From NCBI GenBank assembly GCA_030123605.1, contig CP126123.1, positions 558,001 through 622,000 on the forward strand: a DNA stretch of 64,000 nt, read 5' to 3'. The stretch comes from Nitrospira sp. (GTDB lineage: Bacteria > Nitrospirota > Nitrospiria > Nitrospirales > Nitrospiraceae). The notes under the pieces were generated by a model. The model searched no databases, was not told where the DNA came from, and saw only the letters and a program-made list of their open reading frames with translations. Made by a program: the position numbers and the translations under genes. Positions 16,661 to 26,701 of this stretch are shown here, piece by piece (the stretch's first letter is position 1; the number at the start of each line of letters is the position of its first letter).

Positions 16661-16779
16661 GATGCTCAAACTGATCTTTCAGCAAGGCCGCAGACGAGGC
16701 AGAACCGGAGCGTAGCGGAGCTACGTCGAGGATTGTGCCGAGTCGAGAACGCCGTTGAAAGGCAGTTTCAGCATCCCCA
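16661..16779 (-). repeat. Dispersed intergenic repeat, copy 2 (reverse)
   Basis: Reverse complement of the element at 2070-2179. Read on the minus strand it runs GTTCTCGACTCGG, CCTCGACGTAGC, GCTACGCTCCGGTT, GTCTGCGGCCTTGCTGAAAG, CAGTTTGAGCATCC. The core GTAGCTCCGCTAC is a short palindrome. Its outer ends (GGATGCTGAAACTG and CAGTTTGAGCATCC) also form an imperfect terminal inverted repeat. It fills the pyrG-kdsA gap. Confidence 0.7.
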
Positions 16780-16780
16780 T

Positions 16781-18382
16781 CTAGTGGCCGCATTTGCGGC
16801 GTAGAGCCGCCCCCACAAACCCGCTGAACAGAGGGTGCGGATGGTGCGGCCGTGACTTGTATTCCGGATGGAATTGCGTCGCCAGGAACCAGGGGTGGTT
16901 CTGTAACTCGACGATCTCCACCAACCGGCTGTCGGGCGATAGGCCGCTCAGAATCAGCCCCTTGGCTGTCAATTGTTCGCGGTACGCGTTGTTGAACTCA
17001 TAGCGATGACGGTGCCGCTCATACACCTCGCTCGCTCCGTATGTTTTCTCCGCCAACGTTCCCTGGCCCAGCTTGCAGGCGTACGCGCCGAGTCGCATCG
17101 TGCCGCCCATGTCGTTGATCGCCTGCTGGTCCGACATCAAGTGGATCACCGGATGCGGCGATCGTTCGTCGAACTCTGAACTGTTGGCGCCGGCCAGACC
17201 GGCGACGTTCCGGGCGAATTCGATCGTGGCGCATTGCATGCCCAGGCAGAGACCGAGGAAGGGGATCTGATGCTCCCGCGCGTACCGAATGGTGACGATC
17301 TTGCCCTCGATGCCGCGCGCGCCGAAGCCGCCGGGAATGAGAATGCCGTCGGTCTCGCGCAGGATACGCTCGGTGCCTTGACGTTCCACGTCCTCCGATT
17401 CGATCCAGGTGACATTGACGCGCGTTTCATGGTCGATGCCGCCGTGCACCAGGGCTTCCGCGAGGCTCTTGTAACATTCTTTCAGACCGGCATACTTGCC
17501 GACCAGCGCGATTGCCACCTCGTGCTTGGGATGTTTGATCTTCTGCACCATCGCATCCCATTCGCGAAGGTTCGGCGGGCCGGTTTCAAGCTTCAGTTGC
17601 CGGACGATCAATTCGTCCAACCCTTCCTTGCGGAATACGATCGGCACTTCATAAATGGTCTCGACATCCTTGGCCGTAATCACCGCGTCCTTCTCCACGT
17701 TGCAGAACATGGCGATCTTGGATTTGAGTTCCGGCGGGAGATAGCGGTCGGTCCGGCACAGGAGGATATTGGGCTGAATGCCGATTTCACGCAGCTTGTT
17801 GACCGAATGTTGCGTGGGCTTGGTCTTCAACTCGCCCGCGGCGCCGATATAGGGCACGAGTGTGAGGTGTACGTAGAGCACGTTTTCGCGGCCCACGTCG
17901 TACGGAATCTGCCGGATAGCCTCCAGGAACGGCAGGCTTTCGATGTCGCCGACGGTCCCGCCGATCTCGACGATCGTGACATCCATGCCCTTGGAGGTCC
18001 GCATGATGCATTGTTTGATTTCGTCCGTGACATGCGGCACCACCTGCACGGTTCCACCCAGGTAGTCCCCCCGTCGCTCCTTCGTAATCACGGAGTGGTA
18101 GATGCGTCCAGTCGTGTAGTTGTTCTCGCGGGTGAGCGTCAGCGACGTATATCGTTCGTAGTGGCCGAGGTCCAGATCGGTCTCCGCGCCGTCTTCCGTG
18201 ACGTAGACCTCCCCATGCTGGTAGGGATTCATCGTCCCAGGATCGACGTTGATGTAGGGGTCGAGTTTCAAGAACGTGATCTTCAGCCCCCGGCTTTCCA
18301 GCAGATTGCCGATGGAGGCGGAAGCCAGCCCCTTTCCGAGCGACGACACGACCCCGCCGGTGACAAAGATCAGCTTGCTCAT
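16781..18382 (-). CDS. pyrG: CTP synthase
   Basis: PyrG aminates UTP to CTP with glutamine and ATP. The 533-residue protein has the synthase domain ([32 protein letters not shown]) and a C-terminal class I glutaminase. The nucleophile Cys lies in [10 protein letters not shown] and the His-Glu pair in TQFHPEYKS. Length is standard. It starts at ATG 18382, 31 bases after kdsB. CTP is the co-substrate of KdsB and of CDP-diacylglycerol synthesis, which fits its place inside the envelope block rather than the pyr operon. Confidence 0.97.
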   Translation of the reverse strand: MSKLIFVTGGVVSSLGKGLASASIGNLLESRGLKITFLKLDPYINVDPGTMNPYQHGEVYVTEDGAETDLDLGHYERYTSLTLTRENNYTTGRIYHSVITKERRGDYLGGTVQVVPHVTDEIKQCIMRTSKGMDVTIVEIGGTVGDIESLPFLEAIRQIPYDVGRENVLYVHLTLVPYIGAAGELKTKPTQHSVNKLREIGIQPNILLCRTDRYLPPELKSKIAMFCNVEKDAVITAKDVETIYEVPIVFRKEGLDELIVRQLKLETGPPNLREWDAMVQKIKHPKHEVAIALVGKYAGLKECYKSLAEALVHGGIDHETRVNVTWIESEDVERQGTERILRETDGILIPGGFGARGIEGKIVTIRYAREHQIPFLGLCLGMQCATIEFARNVAGLAGANSSEFDERSPHPVIHLMSDQQAINDMGGTMRLGAYACKLGQGTLAEKTYGASEVYERHRHRYEFNNAYREQLTAKGLILSGLSPDSRLVEIVELQNHPWFLATQFHPEYKSRPHHPHPLFSGFVGAALRRKCGH

Positions 18383-18413
18383 CGTGGCACCTTCTTATGA
18401 ATGCGGCGGGCGG

Positions 18414-19184
18414 TCATGATTGAGTGATACAGCGTCCGATCTCATGGACGCGCAGTTGTTCCAGGGCACCGGGCAGGTCCTCCGGACTGTCGATGCGCAA
18501 AGAGGCATGGCCGGTTTCCCACACGCGGATCCGAACACCGTGTTCCAGCGCACGCAATTGTTCGAGCTTCTCCGCTTCTTCCAGGACCCCGGTCGGCAGT
18601 GACGCCAGGCGCATCAAAGTCTCGCGCCGATAGATATAGAGACCCAAGTGGACGAAATGTAACCCAGGTACGGCGGCCCGCTGTCGGTCGTCCCGCACCA
18701 GCGGAATCGGCGCACGTGAAAAGTATAGGGCGTAGCCCTCGTGATCGGTCGTCACCTTGACGACGCCGGGATTATGGAGATCCTGGGCCGACTCGATCCG
18801 TCGTTTCAACGTGCCCATCGCCACGTCGCTCGCCAGAAACGGGTCCACCAAATCCGTCATGAGATCGGGGTGGAGGAGAATCTCATCTCCCTGCAGGTCC
18901 ACGAAGCAGTCACCCCGGTGAGTCTGTGCGACGCCTGCTACCCGATCGGTTCCGGTACGGTAAGGGTCCGTCATCATGACGACCTGTCCGCCGAATCGTT
19001 CGACCGCCGCCTTGATGCGCTCGTCGTCCGTGGCCACCAGCACGTCGTCGACAGCGCGACAGGCCTTGGCCTGTTCATAGACATATTGGATCATCGGCTT
19101 GCCCAGCAATTCGACCAACGGCTTTCCCGGAAACCGAGAAGATCCGTAGCGAGCCGGGATCACGACCGTGACCGATCGACCCAC
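18414..19184 (-). CDS. kdsB: 3-deoxy-manno-octulosonate cytidylyltransferase (CMP-KDO synthetase)
   Basis: KdsB activates KDO with CTP so that it can be transferred to lipid A. The 256-residue protein starts VTVVIPARYGSSRFPGKPL, the nucleotidyltransferase loop. It also has TDDERI, the metal/nucleotide motif NLQGDE in the variant form DLQGDEILL, and HLGLYIYRRETL. The start is GTG 19184, one base after the rfaE1 stop, with AAGG upstream. It is part of the tight rfaE1-kdsB-pyrG run. Confidence 0.95.
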   Translation of the reverse strand: MGRSVTVVIPARYGSSRFPGKPLVELLGKPMIQYVYEQAKACRAVDDVLVATDDERIKAAVERFGGQVVMMTDPYRTGTDRVAGVAQTHRGDCFVDLQGDEILLHPDLMTDLVDPFLASDVAMGTLKRRIESAQDLHNPGVVKVTTDHEGYALYFSRAPIPLVRDDRQRAAVPGLHFVHLGLYIYRRETLMRLASLPTGVLEEAEKLEQLRALEHGVRIRVWETGHASLRIDSPEDLPGALEQLRVHEIGRCITQS

Positions 19185-19185
19185 G

Positions 19186-20259
19186 TCAGCCTTGCTCCAG
19201 GGCGTTGGTCAGCTGTTCCGCCGTGACGGTGGCGGTCCCGACCATGCCGACCACGACGCCCGCCGCTTGATTGGCGAGCACGGCGGCTTCCCGCATCGTG
19301 GCTCCGGTCGAGAGTGCGAGCGCCAACGTTCCGACGACCGTATCGCCAGCCCCTGTGACGTCATAGACCTGCCGGGCGCGTGTGGGGATATGCCAGTGGT
19401 CTCCATGGCCTTGATAGAGACTCATACCTCGTTCTCCCCTCGTGACCAGTATGCTCTGACATCCCAACCGCTGTCGGAGGATCGTTCCGGCCTCGTTGAT
19501 CGTCTGATCGTCTTCGCCATGCACGCCGGCTGCTTGTGTCGCTTCCAGATGGTTGGGGGTGACGACGGTCACGCCCTTGTAATAACCGAAATGTTCGACC
19601 TTGGGGTCTACGACAATGGGGATCTTGCGCTGTCCCGCCAAACGAGTCAACTCCGTCATCAGCGAGGCCGTGACCACGCCCTTGGCGTAGTCCGACACCA
19701 CCAGGCAGGACAGTTCCTTCAGACGCGACTCGACGTACCGCAGGATGCGGCGTTGCAGAAGGCCCGTGAGTTCCGTGCGGCGTTCCACATCATAGCGGAC
19801 GATCTGTTGATTATGCGCGATCACGCGGGACTTTCTAGTGGTCGGCCGGTCGTGATCGATGACCACTCCGCCGCGACCCTGTCGTCGTCCGCCCAGCTCC
19901 TTCAAGAGCAGCCGTCCGCTTTCGTCGGCTCCGATCACGCCGCAGAGGTCCGCCTGTCCCCCGAGCGCGAGAATGTTGCTGAAGACATTCGCCGCCCCTC
20001 CCAGCTTGAGCGATTCCGACTCGACATGGACCACCGGCACCGGCGCTTCCGGAGAGATCCGGCTCACCCGACCCCACACATAGTGATCGAGGATCAAATC
20101 CCCGACCACCAGCACGCTCGCACTGGAAAAGCGCCGGATATAGGCGCTGAGGGTCGCTTGTTCCGCCCGCGTCCCATCGCCTTGCGGTCCGCCCGGCGTT
20201 CCGGTATTCGCGGAACGTCCTACTGGATGGCCTTTCCGAACCTTTCCCACCGTACCCAT
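19186..20259 (-). CDS. rfaE1: D-glycero-beta-D-manno-heptose-7-phosphate kinase (PfkB family)
   Basis: This kinase phosphorylates heptose-7-phosphate at O1 on the way to ADP-heptose for the LPS core. The 357-residue protein is a stand-alone RfaE1/HldE kinase domain. Motifs are GDLILDHYVWGRVSRISPEA, LGGAANVFSN, the PfkB anion-hole motif DVTGAGDT, and TPNHLEA. The adenylyltransferase half of fused HldE is absent and must be encoded elsewhere. ATG 20259 gives a polar, Gly-rich N-terminal extension of about 40 residues and overlaps lepB by 40 bases; no internal ATG or GTG start gives a shorter protein without cutting the domain. Confidence 0.9.
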   Translation of the reverse strand: MGTVGKVRKGHPVGRSANTGTPGGPQGDGTRAEQATLSAYIRRFSSASVLVVGDLILDHYVWGRVSRISPEAPVPVVHVESESLKLGGAANVFSNILALGGQADLCGVIGADESGRLLLKELGGRRQGRGGVVIDHDRPTTRKSRVIAHNQQIVRYDVERRTELTGLLQRRILRYVESRLKELSCLVVSDYAKGVVTASLMTELTRLAGQRKIPIVVDPKVEHFGYYKGVTVVTPNHLEATQAAGVHGEDDQTINEAGTILRQRLGCQSILVTRGERGMSLYQGHGDHWHIPTRARQVYDVTGAGDTVVGTLALALSTGATMREAAVLANQAAGVVVGMVGTATVTAEQLTNALEQG

Positions 20260-21011
20260 TCAGTCCATGATCCTTGTCCGCTCCACGACCAGTAAATGCG
20301 AAACGCTTTGCCACGCACCTTTTCGGTACGGACATAGCCCCAGAACCGACTGTCGAGACTTTGATCGCGATTGTCTCCCATGACGAAATAGGCATCGTCC
20401 GGAACCGTCACAGGACCGAAATTGTCGCGCGGATTGATGTGTCCGTCGATGACGCCGGGATCGATGCGCTGGGTGAAGGATTTGTCTTCCAACGGCGTGC
20501 CGTTCACGTGCACGATCTTGTTGCGAATCTGAATGGTATCGCCGGGCAGGCCGATCACCCGCTTGATGAAATCCTTGTCTTCGTCTTCGGGAAACCGAAA
20601 CACGATGATGTCGCCGCGCTGAATCGATCCGAACGGGATCACGGTCCGCGACGAGTAGCAGGTGATCGGCGGAAAGCCAGGCTGGAACGTACAGTCGGTC
20701 GGCCACTGCAACCCGTACGAGAGCTTGCTCACCAGAATGTGATCCCCGATCAGCAACGTGGGAATCATCGATCCGGAAGGAATCTTGAAAGCCTGCACGA
20801 CGAAGACACGGATGGCGAACGCCAGCAACATGGCGATGATGATCGCTTCCGCGTACTCACGGACGATCGATTTGTGGGCCGGCTGGGAGGCCTGTACGGC
20901 GGTTCCGGTTTCCGGCGTGCGGGTCGCCTGTTCGGAAGGAGCGGGGGGCACCACGGATCCGTCCGTCGCCGACGCCTCATCGGGATGAGACTGGTTGGGG
21001 TCCAGGCTCAT
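20220..21011 (-). CDS. lepB: Signal peptidase I
   Basis: LepB removes signal peptides from exported proteins at the outer face of the inner membrane. The 263-residue protein has a ~50-residue Pro/Thr/Ser-rich cytoplasmic leader and one clear membrane helix ([19 protein letters not shown]). The catalytic Ser81 is in PSGSMIPTL and the general-base Lys150 in [11 protein letters not shown], with [15 protein letters not shown] as the C-terminal box. Its ATG (21009-21011) overlaps the lepA stop by 4 bases, the familiar lepA-lepB coupling. A frame extending to 21110 lies over lepA and is rejected. Confidence 0.96.
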   Translation of the reverse strand: MSLDPNQSHPDEASATDGSVVPPAPSEQATRTPETGTAVQASQPAHKSIVREYAEAIIIAMLLAFAIRVFVVQAFKIPSGSMIPTLLIGDHILVSKLSYGLQWPTDCTFQPGFPPITCYSSRTVIPFGSIQRGDIIVFRFPEDEDKDFIKRVIGLPGDTIQIRNKIVHVNGTPLEDKSFTQRIDPGVIDGHINPRDNFGPVTVPDDAYFVMGDNRDQSLDSRFWGYVRTEKVRGKAFRIYWSWSGQGSWTEWVRWERFGKAIQ

Positions 21012-22819
21012 TCGTCCCCCACCTTGAGGATCGCCAAGAACGCCTCTTGCGGCACCTCCACCTTTCCGACGGCTTTCATGCGCTTCTTGCCCTCTTTTTG
21101 CTTCTCCCACAACTTACGCTTGCGGGAAATGTCGCCGCCGTAACATTTGGCCGTGACGTTTTTCTTGATGGCGCCGATCGTCTCACGCGCGATGATCTTG
21201 TTGCCGATGGCCGCTTGAATGGCGATTTCGAACATCTGTTTGGGAATCAGCTCTTTCATTTTTTCGGCCAGTTGCCGACCCCGTTGGTAAGCGCGATCCT
21301 TGTGCGTAATGAACGACAGGGCATCGACCGGCTCGCCGTTCAAGAGAATGTCGAGCCGCACCAGTTCGGACTCCCGATAGCCGAGGAGTTCGTAGTCCAG
21401 CGAGGCGTACCCCTGCGTCTTCGATTTGAGTTTGTCGTAAAAATCCAGGATGACCTCATTGAGCGGCAGCTCATAGCTGATCATCACGCGTGTCGGGTCC
21501 AGATAATGGATGCTGCGTTGGATTCCGCGACGTTCCTGGCACAATTGCAAGAGGGTGCCGACATACCGCTCCGGAGAAATGAGCGTCGCCACAATGAACG
21601 GCTCTTCGAACGAGTCGATCGCACTCGGCTCCGGTAGCTCCGCCGGGTTATCGATTTCCAGTACCTCGCCCTTCGTTGTGAGGATGCGGTAGATGACGGT
21701 GGGTGCCGTGGTGATGAGGGTCAGGCCGTATTCCCGCTCCAATCGCTCTTGAATGATTTCCATGTGGAGCAGGCCGAGGAAGCCGCAACGGAAGCCGAAT
21801 CCCAGCGCCAGCGAGGTCTCCGGTTCATAAATAAACGACGAGTCGTTCAAGCGCAATTTCAACAGCGCGTCCCGGAGATCCTCGTAACGGGCCGTGTCCG
21901 TGGAATAGAGCCCACAGAAGACCAGGGGCTTGACTTCTTTATAGCCGGGAAACGCCTGTTCCGTCGGTTGCACGGCGTCGGTCAAGGTATCGCCGATTTT
22001 TACGTCGGCCACTTCCTTCATGTTGGCGCAGAGGTATCCGACTTCTCCCGTCATCAGCTGGGTGCCCTTGGTCCGCTTCGGGGTGAATTGCCCCACTTCG
22101 GTGACTTCGAACAACCGGTCGTTGGACATGACCTTGATTTTCATTCCAGGGCGTACCGACCCGTCGATGATGCGGGTCAAGACGATGACCCCTTGGTAAT
22201 TGTCGAACCAGGAATCGAAAATCAGCGCCTTGAGCGGACGGTTCGGATCACCGGACGGCGGCGGAATACGTCGGACGATGGCCTCCAGCACCTCGGGCAC
22301 CCCGCGTCCTTCCTTCGCGCTCACCAACATGGCGTCGCTGGCGTCCAGGGTGAGGATCTCGGAAATCTGTTGTTTCGTGCCCTCTACGTCGGCGCTGGCG
22401 AGGTCGATCTTGTTGATGACGGGAATGATGGTGTGGTGATTGCCCATCGCCAGGTTCACGTTGGCGATGGTCTGCGCCTGCACCCCCTGCGTCGCATCGA
22501 CGAGCAGCAACGACCCTTCGCAGGCCGCCAGGCTGCGCGACACCTCGTACGTAAAGTCGACGTGACCGGGCGTATCGATCAAGTGCAGCGAATAGATCTT
22601 CCCGTCCTGCGCCCGGTAGCGAATGGCCACCGCGTGAGCCTTGATCGTGATACCACGTTCGCGCTCAAGGTCCATCGCGTCGAGGATCTGTTCTTTGAAC
22701 TCTCGGGCTGTGATGGCGCCCGTGGCTTCTAGGAACCGGTCAGCGAGGGTCGATTTACCGTGATCGATATGGGCGATGATCGAGAAATTTCGGATGAGAC
22801 TTTGCAAATCCTGGCTCAT
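21008..22819 (-). CDS. lepA: Elongation factor 4 (back-translocase GTPase)
   Basis: LepA/EF4 binds ribosomes and affects translocation and initiation under stress. The 603-residue protein has the canonical GTPase motifs [21 protein letters not shown] and NKIDLASAD. It ends with the LepA-specific C-terminal domain ([20 protein letters not shown]). Start ATG 22819 follows GGGGA. The leader from the consensus promoter at 22838-22866 is only about 12 bases. lepA heads the minus-strand envelope block and is coupled to lepB by an ATGA overlap. Confidence 0.98.
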   Translation of the reverse strand: MSQDLQSLIRNFSIIAHIDHGKSTLADRFLEATGAITAREFKEQILDAMDLERERGITIKAHAVAIRYRAQDGKIYSLHLIDTPGHVDFTYEVSRSLAACEGSLLLVDATQGVQAQTIANVNLAMGNHHTIIPVINKIDLASADVEGTKQQISEILTLDASDAMLVSAKEGRGVPEVLEAIVRRIPPPSGDPNRPLKALIFDSWFDNYQGVIVLTRIIDGSVRPGMKIKVMSNDRLFEVTEVGQFTPKRTKGTQLMTGEVGYLCANMKEVADVKIGDTLTDAVQPTEQAFPGYKEVKPLVFCGLYSTDTARYEDLRDALLKLRLNDSSFIYEPETSLALGFGFRCGFLGLLHMEIIQERLEREYGLTLITTAPTVIYRILTTKGEVLEIDNPAELPEPSAIDSFEEPFIVATLISPERYVGTLLQLCQERRGIQRSIHYLDPTRVMISYELPLNEVILDFYDKLKSKTQGYASLDYELLGYRESELVRLDILLNGEPVDALSFITHKDRAYQRGRQLAEKMKELIPKQMFEIAIQAAIGNKIIARETIGAIKKNVTAKCYGGDISRKRKLWEKQKEGKKRMKAVGKVEVPQEAFLAILKVGDE

Positions 22820-22837
22820 GTCCCCAAAAATCGATTC

Positions 22838-22866
22838 ATTATAGTGGTCGCTTCCGAGGTTGTCAA
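22838..22866 (-). promoter_or_regulatory. Perfect-consensus sigma-70 promoter of lepA
   Basis: On the minus strand TTGACA (22866-22861), a 17-base spacer and TATAAT (22843-22838) match the consensus exactly. The start falls near 22831. Its -35 is the complement of the bioA -35 region, so the two promoters are back to back. Confidence 0.8.
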
Positions 22867-22888
22867 AGAAATCACCCGCCGATATAAT
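22860..22888 (+). promoter_or_regulatory. Near-perfect sigma-70 promoter of bioA
   Basis: TTGTCA (22860-22865), a 17-base spacer and TATAAT (22883-22888). The -35 overlaps five bases of the minus-strand lepA -35. The leader to the bioA ATG is about 66 bases and GC-rich. Confidence 0.75.
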
Positions 22889-22960
22889 CGCGCGCGGTGC
22901 GACGTTTCACGCGCGCAACATTTCCTGCCGCGCCGTCACTCCTTCGCGTTCGATCACGTC

Positions 22961-24343
22961 ATGTCCACACCGTCCAAGACCGCCCGACTCGCCGCATGGG
23001 ACCGGACTTATCTCTGGCATCCGTTCACACAGATGCAGGAGTGGGAACGGGACATACCGGTGATCATCGACAGGGGCAAGGGCTCCTACCTCATCGACAC
23101 GGAAGGGCGCAAATATCTCGACGGCACCTCTTCCATCTGGGTCAATCTGCATGGCCATCGGCATCCGCGGTTGGATCGCGCCCTGACGGTGCAGCTTCGG
23201 AACATCGCCCATTCGACCTTGCTCGGCCTGTCGAATCCACCGGCGATCCGGTTGGCTCGTGAACTGATTCGTCTCGCGCCGAAGGGTCTTCGGCGGGTGT
23301 TCTATTCCGACAACGGTTCGACGGCGGTCGAGGTAGCGCTCAAGATGGCGGTGCAGTACTGGCAACAACGGCATCCGGAGGCCGGGCCGAAGCAGACCTT
23401 TGTCCATTTGAAGCTGGCCTACCACGGCGACACGGTCGGTGCGGTCAGTGTGGGGAATATCGAATTGTTCCATGCCCGGTTCAAACCCCTCCTGTTTCCC
23501 ACCCTCCAAGTCGATCCGCCCTATTGTTATCGCTGCCCGCTCGGCTTGACCTACCCGGCCTGCCGCATGGCCTGCATCGATCCGCTTGAAACCATCTTGA
23601 AAACACGCCACCGCGAGGTGGCCGGTGTGATTCTCGAACCCTTGGTCCAAGCCGCCGCAGGGATGATCACCGCACCGCCCGGCTATCTCAAGCGAGTTCG
23701 CGACCTCTGCACCGAACACCACGTGTTGTTGATCGCGGACGAGGTGGCGACCGGTTTCGGCCGAACCGGCCAGATGTTCGCCTGCCGGCACGAGGGCGTG
23801 TCGCCGGACTTGATGGCGATCAGCAAGGGATTGACCGGCGGCTACATGCCGCTGGCGGCCACCTTGGCCACCGAGGAAATCTATCGCGCGTTTTTGGGTC
23901 GCTATGAAGAGTGGAAAACCTTCTTCCACGGACATAGCTACACGGGCAATCCCCTGGGTTGCGCGGTGGCGCTGGCGAACCTCGAGGTGTTTCGGCAGGA
24001 AAAAACCCTTGCCCATGTGCGCAAGCAGGCCAAACTGCTCGGCCGTTTGCTGCGTCCCCTGTCGTTGCAGACTCATGTGGGCGACATTCGTCAATGCGGA
24101 TTCATGGTCGGGATTGAACTGGTACGAGACCGGATGAAGCGGACCCCCTATCCGCTTGAACTGCGCATCGGCCATCGCGTGGCTCAAGCCTGCCGAGCGC
24201 GCGGGCTTCTGCTCAGGCCGCTCGGCAACATCCTCGTGCTGGTCCCTCCCCTCTCCACCAGCCCGCGGGAGTTGGCCCGCATGGTTGCAATTCTGCACCG
24301 CGCCATTGTCGAGACGACCGAAGGTCGCGTAGCGTCATCGTAG
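22961..24343 (+). CDS. bioA: Adenosylmethionine--8-amino-7-oxononanoate transaminase
   Basis: BioA converts KAPA to DAPA in biotin synthesis, using SAM as the amino donor. The 460-residue class III aminotransferase has LWHPFTQMQEW, the N-terminal phrase typical of BioA, together with LDGTSSIWVN, FYSDNGSTAVEVALKMA, YHGDTVGAVSVG, ADEVATGFGRTG and the PLP Lys at about 289 (AISKGLTGGYMPL). A Cys-rich insert (CYRCPLG...CRMACID, about residues 190-205) is seen in some bacterial BioA. I start it at ATG 22961; longer frames run into lepA. No other bio gene lies nearby, so the pathway is scattered. Confidence 0.93.
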   Translation: MSTPSKTARLAAWDRTYLWHPFTQMQEWERDIPVIIDRGKGSYLIDTEGRKYLDGTSSIWVNLHGHRHPRLDRALTVQLRNIAHSTLLGLSNPPAIRLARELIRLAPKGLRRVFYSDNGSTAVEVALKMAVQYWQQRHPEAGPKQTFVHLKLAYHGDTVGAVSVGNIELFHARFKPLLFPTLQVDPPYCYRCPLGLTYPACRMACIDPLETILKTRHREVAGVILEPLVQAAAGMITAPPGYLKRVRDLCTEHHVLLIADEVATGFGRTGQMFACRHEGVSPDLMAISKGLTGGYMPLAATLATEEIYRAFLGRYEEWKTFFHGHSYTGNPLGCAVALANLEVFRQEKTLAHVRKQAKLLGRLLRPLSLQTHVGDIRQCGFMVGIELVRDRMKRTPYPLELRIGHRVAQACRARGLLLRPLGNILVLVPPLSTSPRELARMVAILHRAIVETTEGRVASS

Positions 24344-24376
24344 GTTCTTCCTTCAAACCCCCTACTTGTTTGCTCT

Positions 24377-24407
24377 GATTCACCGTCGTTCGCATAGACG
24401 GCGAATC
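24377..24407 (+). terminator. Possible terminator hairpin after bioA
   Basis: GATTCaCCGTC (24377-24387) pairs with GACGGcGAATC (24397-24407) around a 9-base loop, with one mismatch. No T-run follows directly. A second stem (CGTTCAC/GTGAACG followed by GTTTT) starts at 24407. Confidence 0.35.
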
Positions 24408-24458
24408 GTTCACTTCCGAACGTCATGTGAACGGTTTTGGTCAGTCTCCGCCGCCGGT

Positions 24459-24486
24459 CTGACAGCGAGAAAGCGAGTGCTAGACT
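24459..24486 (+). promoter_or_regulatory. Putative promoter of the outer-membrane protein gene
   Basis: CTGACA (24459-24464), a 16-base spacer and TAGACT (24481-24486), about 45 bases before ATG 24532. Each hexamer is near consensus but the spacer is slightly short. Confidence 0.3.
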
Positions 24487-24531
24487 TGATTTCATGCTGC
24501 GTGACCGCTTCATTCCATCAGGTTTCGCATC

Positions 24532-25758
24532 ATGAACCGGGGTCGGATGATCGGGATCCTCCTCGCGATCCTTGCCCTCCCATTCAGCGCCCTGGCAGAA
24601 AACCCCCACCTCTCGGACCTCCTCCTCCAACGCATTCAATTCTCGGATACGGCCCGCACATCCGGTGCCGCCGCCATCCCCTTTTCGATCGCCTCCCCGG
24701 TGTTACATGCCTCCTTTCAGGCCACGTCCTTCGCGCCGCCGCAGACCTCGACTCGCTTGAAAGACTTGGTTCCCGATTCGGATCGGCCGCAAACCAAGGG
24801 CATCGTCGCCGCCTCGACCTGGCTCAAGGGACAATTCACGACGGAGGGTGAAGTCGCCAACAACGCCACGATCGATGCGGGCATGGCCTCTCGCATCGAT
24901 CAACGGGACGACGGATCCAAACGGATGGTGCGCATGGCGTTGACAGGAACCAATGGAGGGGTTCGATACGGGATCAACTATCGGTCGGCGGGGAAGGCGT
25001 TCTTCAATTCACCGGACCAGACGGTGCGGGAGGCATGGGTCGAGTGGGGATTGGGGATCGCCAAGCTTCGAAGTTCGACCGGACAAGTCTGGAACAATGT
25101 AGATCTGGATCCCGGCCGCTCAAGGATTCAACAGGGCTTCAATCGAATCGGTGTAGCGGTGGTCAAACCGGCCTGGCCTGAACTCAGCCTGACCTATTCA
25201 CGCAGCACCGTGGCGAGTACCTTCGATCCGACGGGAACGATTCCACAGCGCAATCGCAGCAACAGTATGGAGGCCGCCTTGGCCTACGGCGGACTCACCT
25301 GGAATGCCCGGCTGTCGTCGAGTTACATCCTGACGAACGACGACATCCGCGGGGGCGCTGGAACGACGGCCCTCGCCCAGACGTTGACCGCCGTCTACCG
25401 TCCCTTCAACACCCTGACCTTGACCCCGACCCTCAGTTATCGAACGGAAACCCAGAGTTGGTCGGGCGCCAAGGTCAACACTCCGATGGCTTCCTTGTCG
25501 TTGTTCTACAAGCAAAGCCGGCGCTTGTTGGTCAGCGCGATGGGAGGGTATACGAGCACCACATCCAGCGATAAGGTAACGGCGACGGAAAGCATCGTGG
25601 GGAAGGGAATGTTCGCCTTTCATCTGGATCCGATCCATGGTCACCCTACCACTATTTCCCTGGAAGCGTCCTACACCAATCTGACCAACCGGGCGTTGTC
25701 GGGGTTTGAGAGTGAGGATCTTTCCGGGTTGGTACGGATTCTGGTCGCTTCCTTGTAA
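24532..25758 (+). CDS. Predicted outer-membrane beta-barrel protein
   Basis: The 408-residue protein starts with a classical signal peptide (IGILLAILALPFSALAEN, cleavage near residue 22). The mature part shows repeated alternation of polar and hydrophobic residues with Tyr/Trp/Ser-rich strands (NGGVRYGINYRS, PELSLTYSRSTVAST, LTWNARLSSSYILT, LTPTLSYRTETQSW, RRLLVSAMGGYTST, TISLEASYTNLTN). This pattern indicates a beta barrel, although the final residue is Leu rather than the usual Phe. There is no known domain I can name. It stands alone between bioA and the convergent SAM hydrolase. Confidence 0.65.
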   Translation: MNRGRMIGILLAILALPFSALAENPHLSDLLLQRIQFSDTARTSGAAAIPFSIASPVLHASFQATSFAPPQTSTRLKDLVPDSDRPQTKGIVAASTWLKGQFTTEGEVANNATIDAGMASRIDQRDDGSKRMVRMALTGTNGGVRYGINYRSAGKAFFNSPDQTVREAWVEWGLGIAKLRSSTGQVWNNVDLDPGRSRIQQGFNRIGVAVVKPAWPELSLTYSRSTVASTFDPTGTIPQRNRSNSMEAALAYGGLTWNARLSSSYILTNDDIRGGAGTTALAQTLTAVYRPFNTLTLTPTLSYRTETQSWSGAKVNTPMASLSLFYKQSRRLLVSAMGGYTSTTSSDKVTATESIVGKGMFAFHLDPIHGHPTTISLEASYTNLTNRALSGFESEDLSGLVRILVASL

Positions 25759-25873
25759 TTCACCCCGTGGTGGTTCCTTCGCTGACAGCGACGATTGCTT
25801 CATGTCCCCTGTTCCCTCCCGTTTCTTCTCGATTATGCTACCGGGAAGGGAAGTGCTTGGTCGGGCAACCGGC

Positions 25874-26674
25874 TCAACAGAGTTCGACCCTTGCACCTCG
25901 GACGAGATTCAACCGGTCGGCCGCCCGCCCCTCGTTCACGAAGATTTCCACATAGCCGTTGCTGTTGATCAGGGCCTGCGGCTCACCGGGAACTCCTTCG
26001 CCATAACTTCGTACGAGTCCGTCGATGGTCAGGCCACCGATGCGGACATACGGTTCGGCGCGTTTGGTGTGGGCGCGGACTTCCTTGAGGTGGTAGGCGG
26101 TGAGATTGGAGATGAGGTTACCGAACCGGTCGATGTAGACGATCTCTCCCGCCATCACATGTTTGTCCCAGGCAGGCTCGGCAATCGTCAACCGTTCGTA
26201 ATTCGGCACGAGACGCCCGAACGACCCGATCGGCCGGCCCTTCGTCAGCCAGGCCGCCGCCGGAGCGAAGAGATCGCGTCCATCGAAGGTCGCGCCGTCG
26301 GAATCCAGCCGGTACTGACGGTTTTCGATCTGCCGCACCTCGATGCCGGTCTCGTCTTGGTAGATGTGGGTGAACAGGCCGTTGTCCGGTCCGATGAAAC
26401 AATAACGAGACGAGGACACGAGCAGCGGCCGCCTGGTCGTGCCCACCCCCGGATCCACCACCGCCACATGGATCGTGCCGTCCGGAAAGTAACGGTAGCA
26501 GGACTTCAACAGGTATGCGGCATCCGCTACATCGTGTGCGGTCACGCGATGAGACAGGTCCACGATGTGGGCTTGAGGATTGATGTGGAGGATGACGCCC
26601 TTCATGCTCGCCACGAAATAGTCGCGGTCGCCGAAATCCGTCAACAACGTGATGAGGGGAATGGCTGAGGGCAT
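25874..26674 (-). CDS. SAM hydrolase / SAM hydroxide adenosyltransferase family (DUF62)
   Basis: Members of this family hydrolyse S-adenosylmethionine to adenosine and methionine and are related to fluorinase and chlorinase. The 266-residue protein carries TDFGDRDYFVASMKGVI at the N-terminus, then DPGVGTTRRPL, GPDNGLF, GRDLFAPAAAWL and DRFGNLISN, all family signatures. The start is ATG 26674, 27 bases after the greA stop. It ends the long pyr-carB-greA minus-strand run and may be co-transcribed with it. The physiological reason for hydrolysing SAM in bacteria is not settled. Confidence 0.9.
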   Translation of the reverse strand: MPSAIPLITLLTDFGDRDYFVASMKGVILHINPQAHIVDLSHRVTAHDVADAAYLLKSCYRYFPDGTIHVAVVDPGVGTTRRPLLVSSSRYCFIGPDNGLFTHIYQDETGIEVRQIENRQYRLDSDGATFDGRDLFAPAAAWLTKGRPIGSFGRLVPNYERLTIAEPAWDKHVMAGEIVYIDRFGNLISNLTAYHLKEVRAHTKRAEPYVRIGGLTIDGLVRSYGEGVPGEPQALINSNGYVEIFVNEGRAADRLNLVRGARVELC

Positions 26675-26701
26675 GGAAATGAGCAGACCGGCAGGCTCTC
26701 C

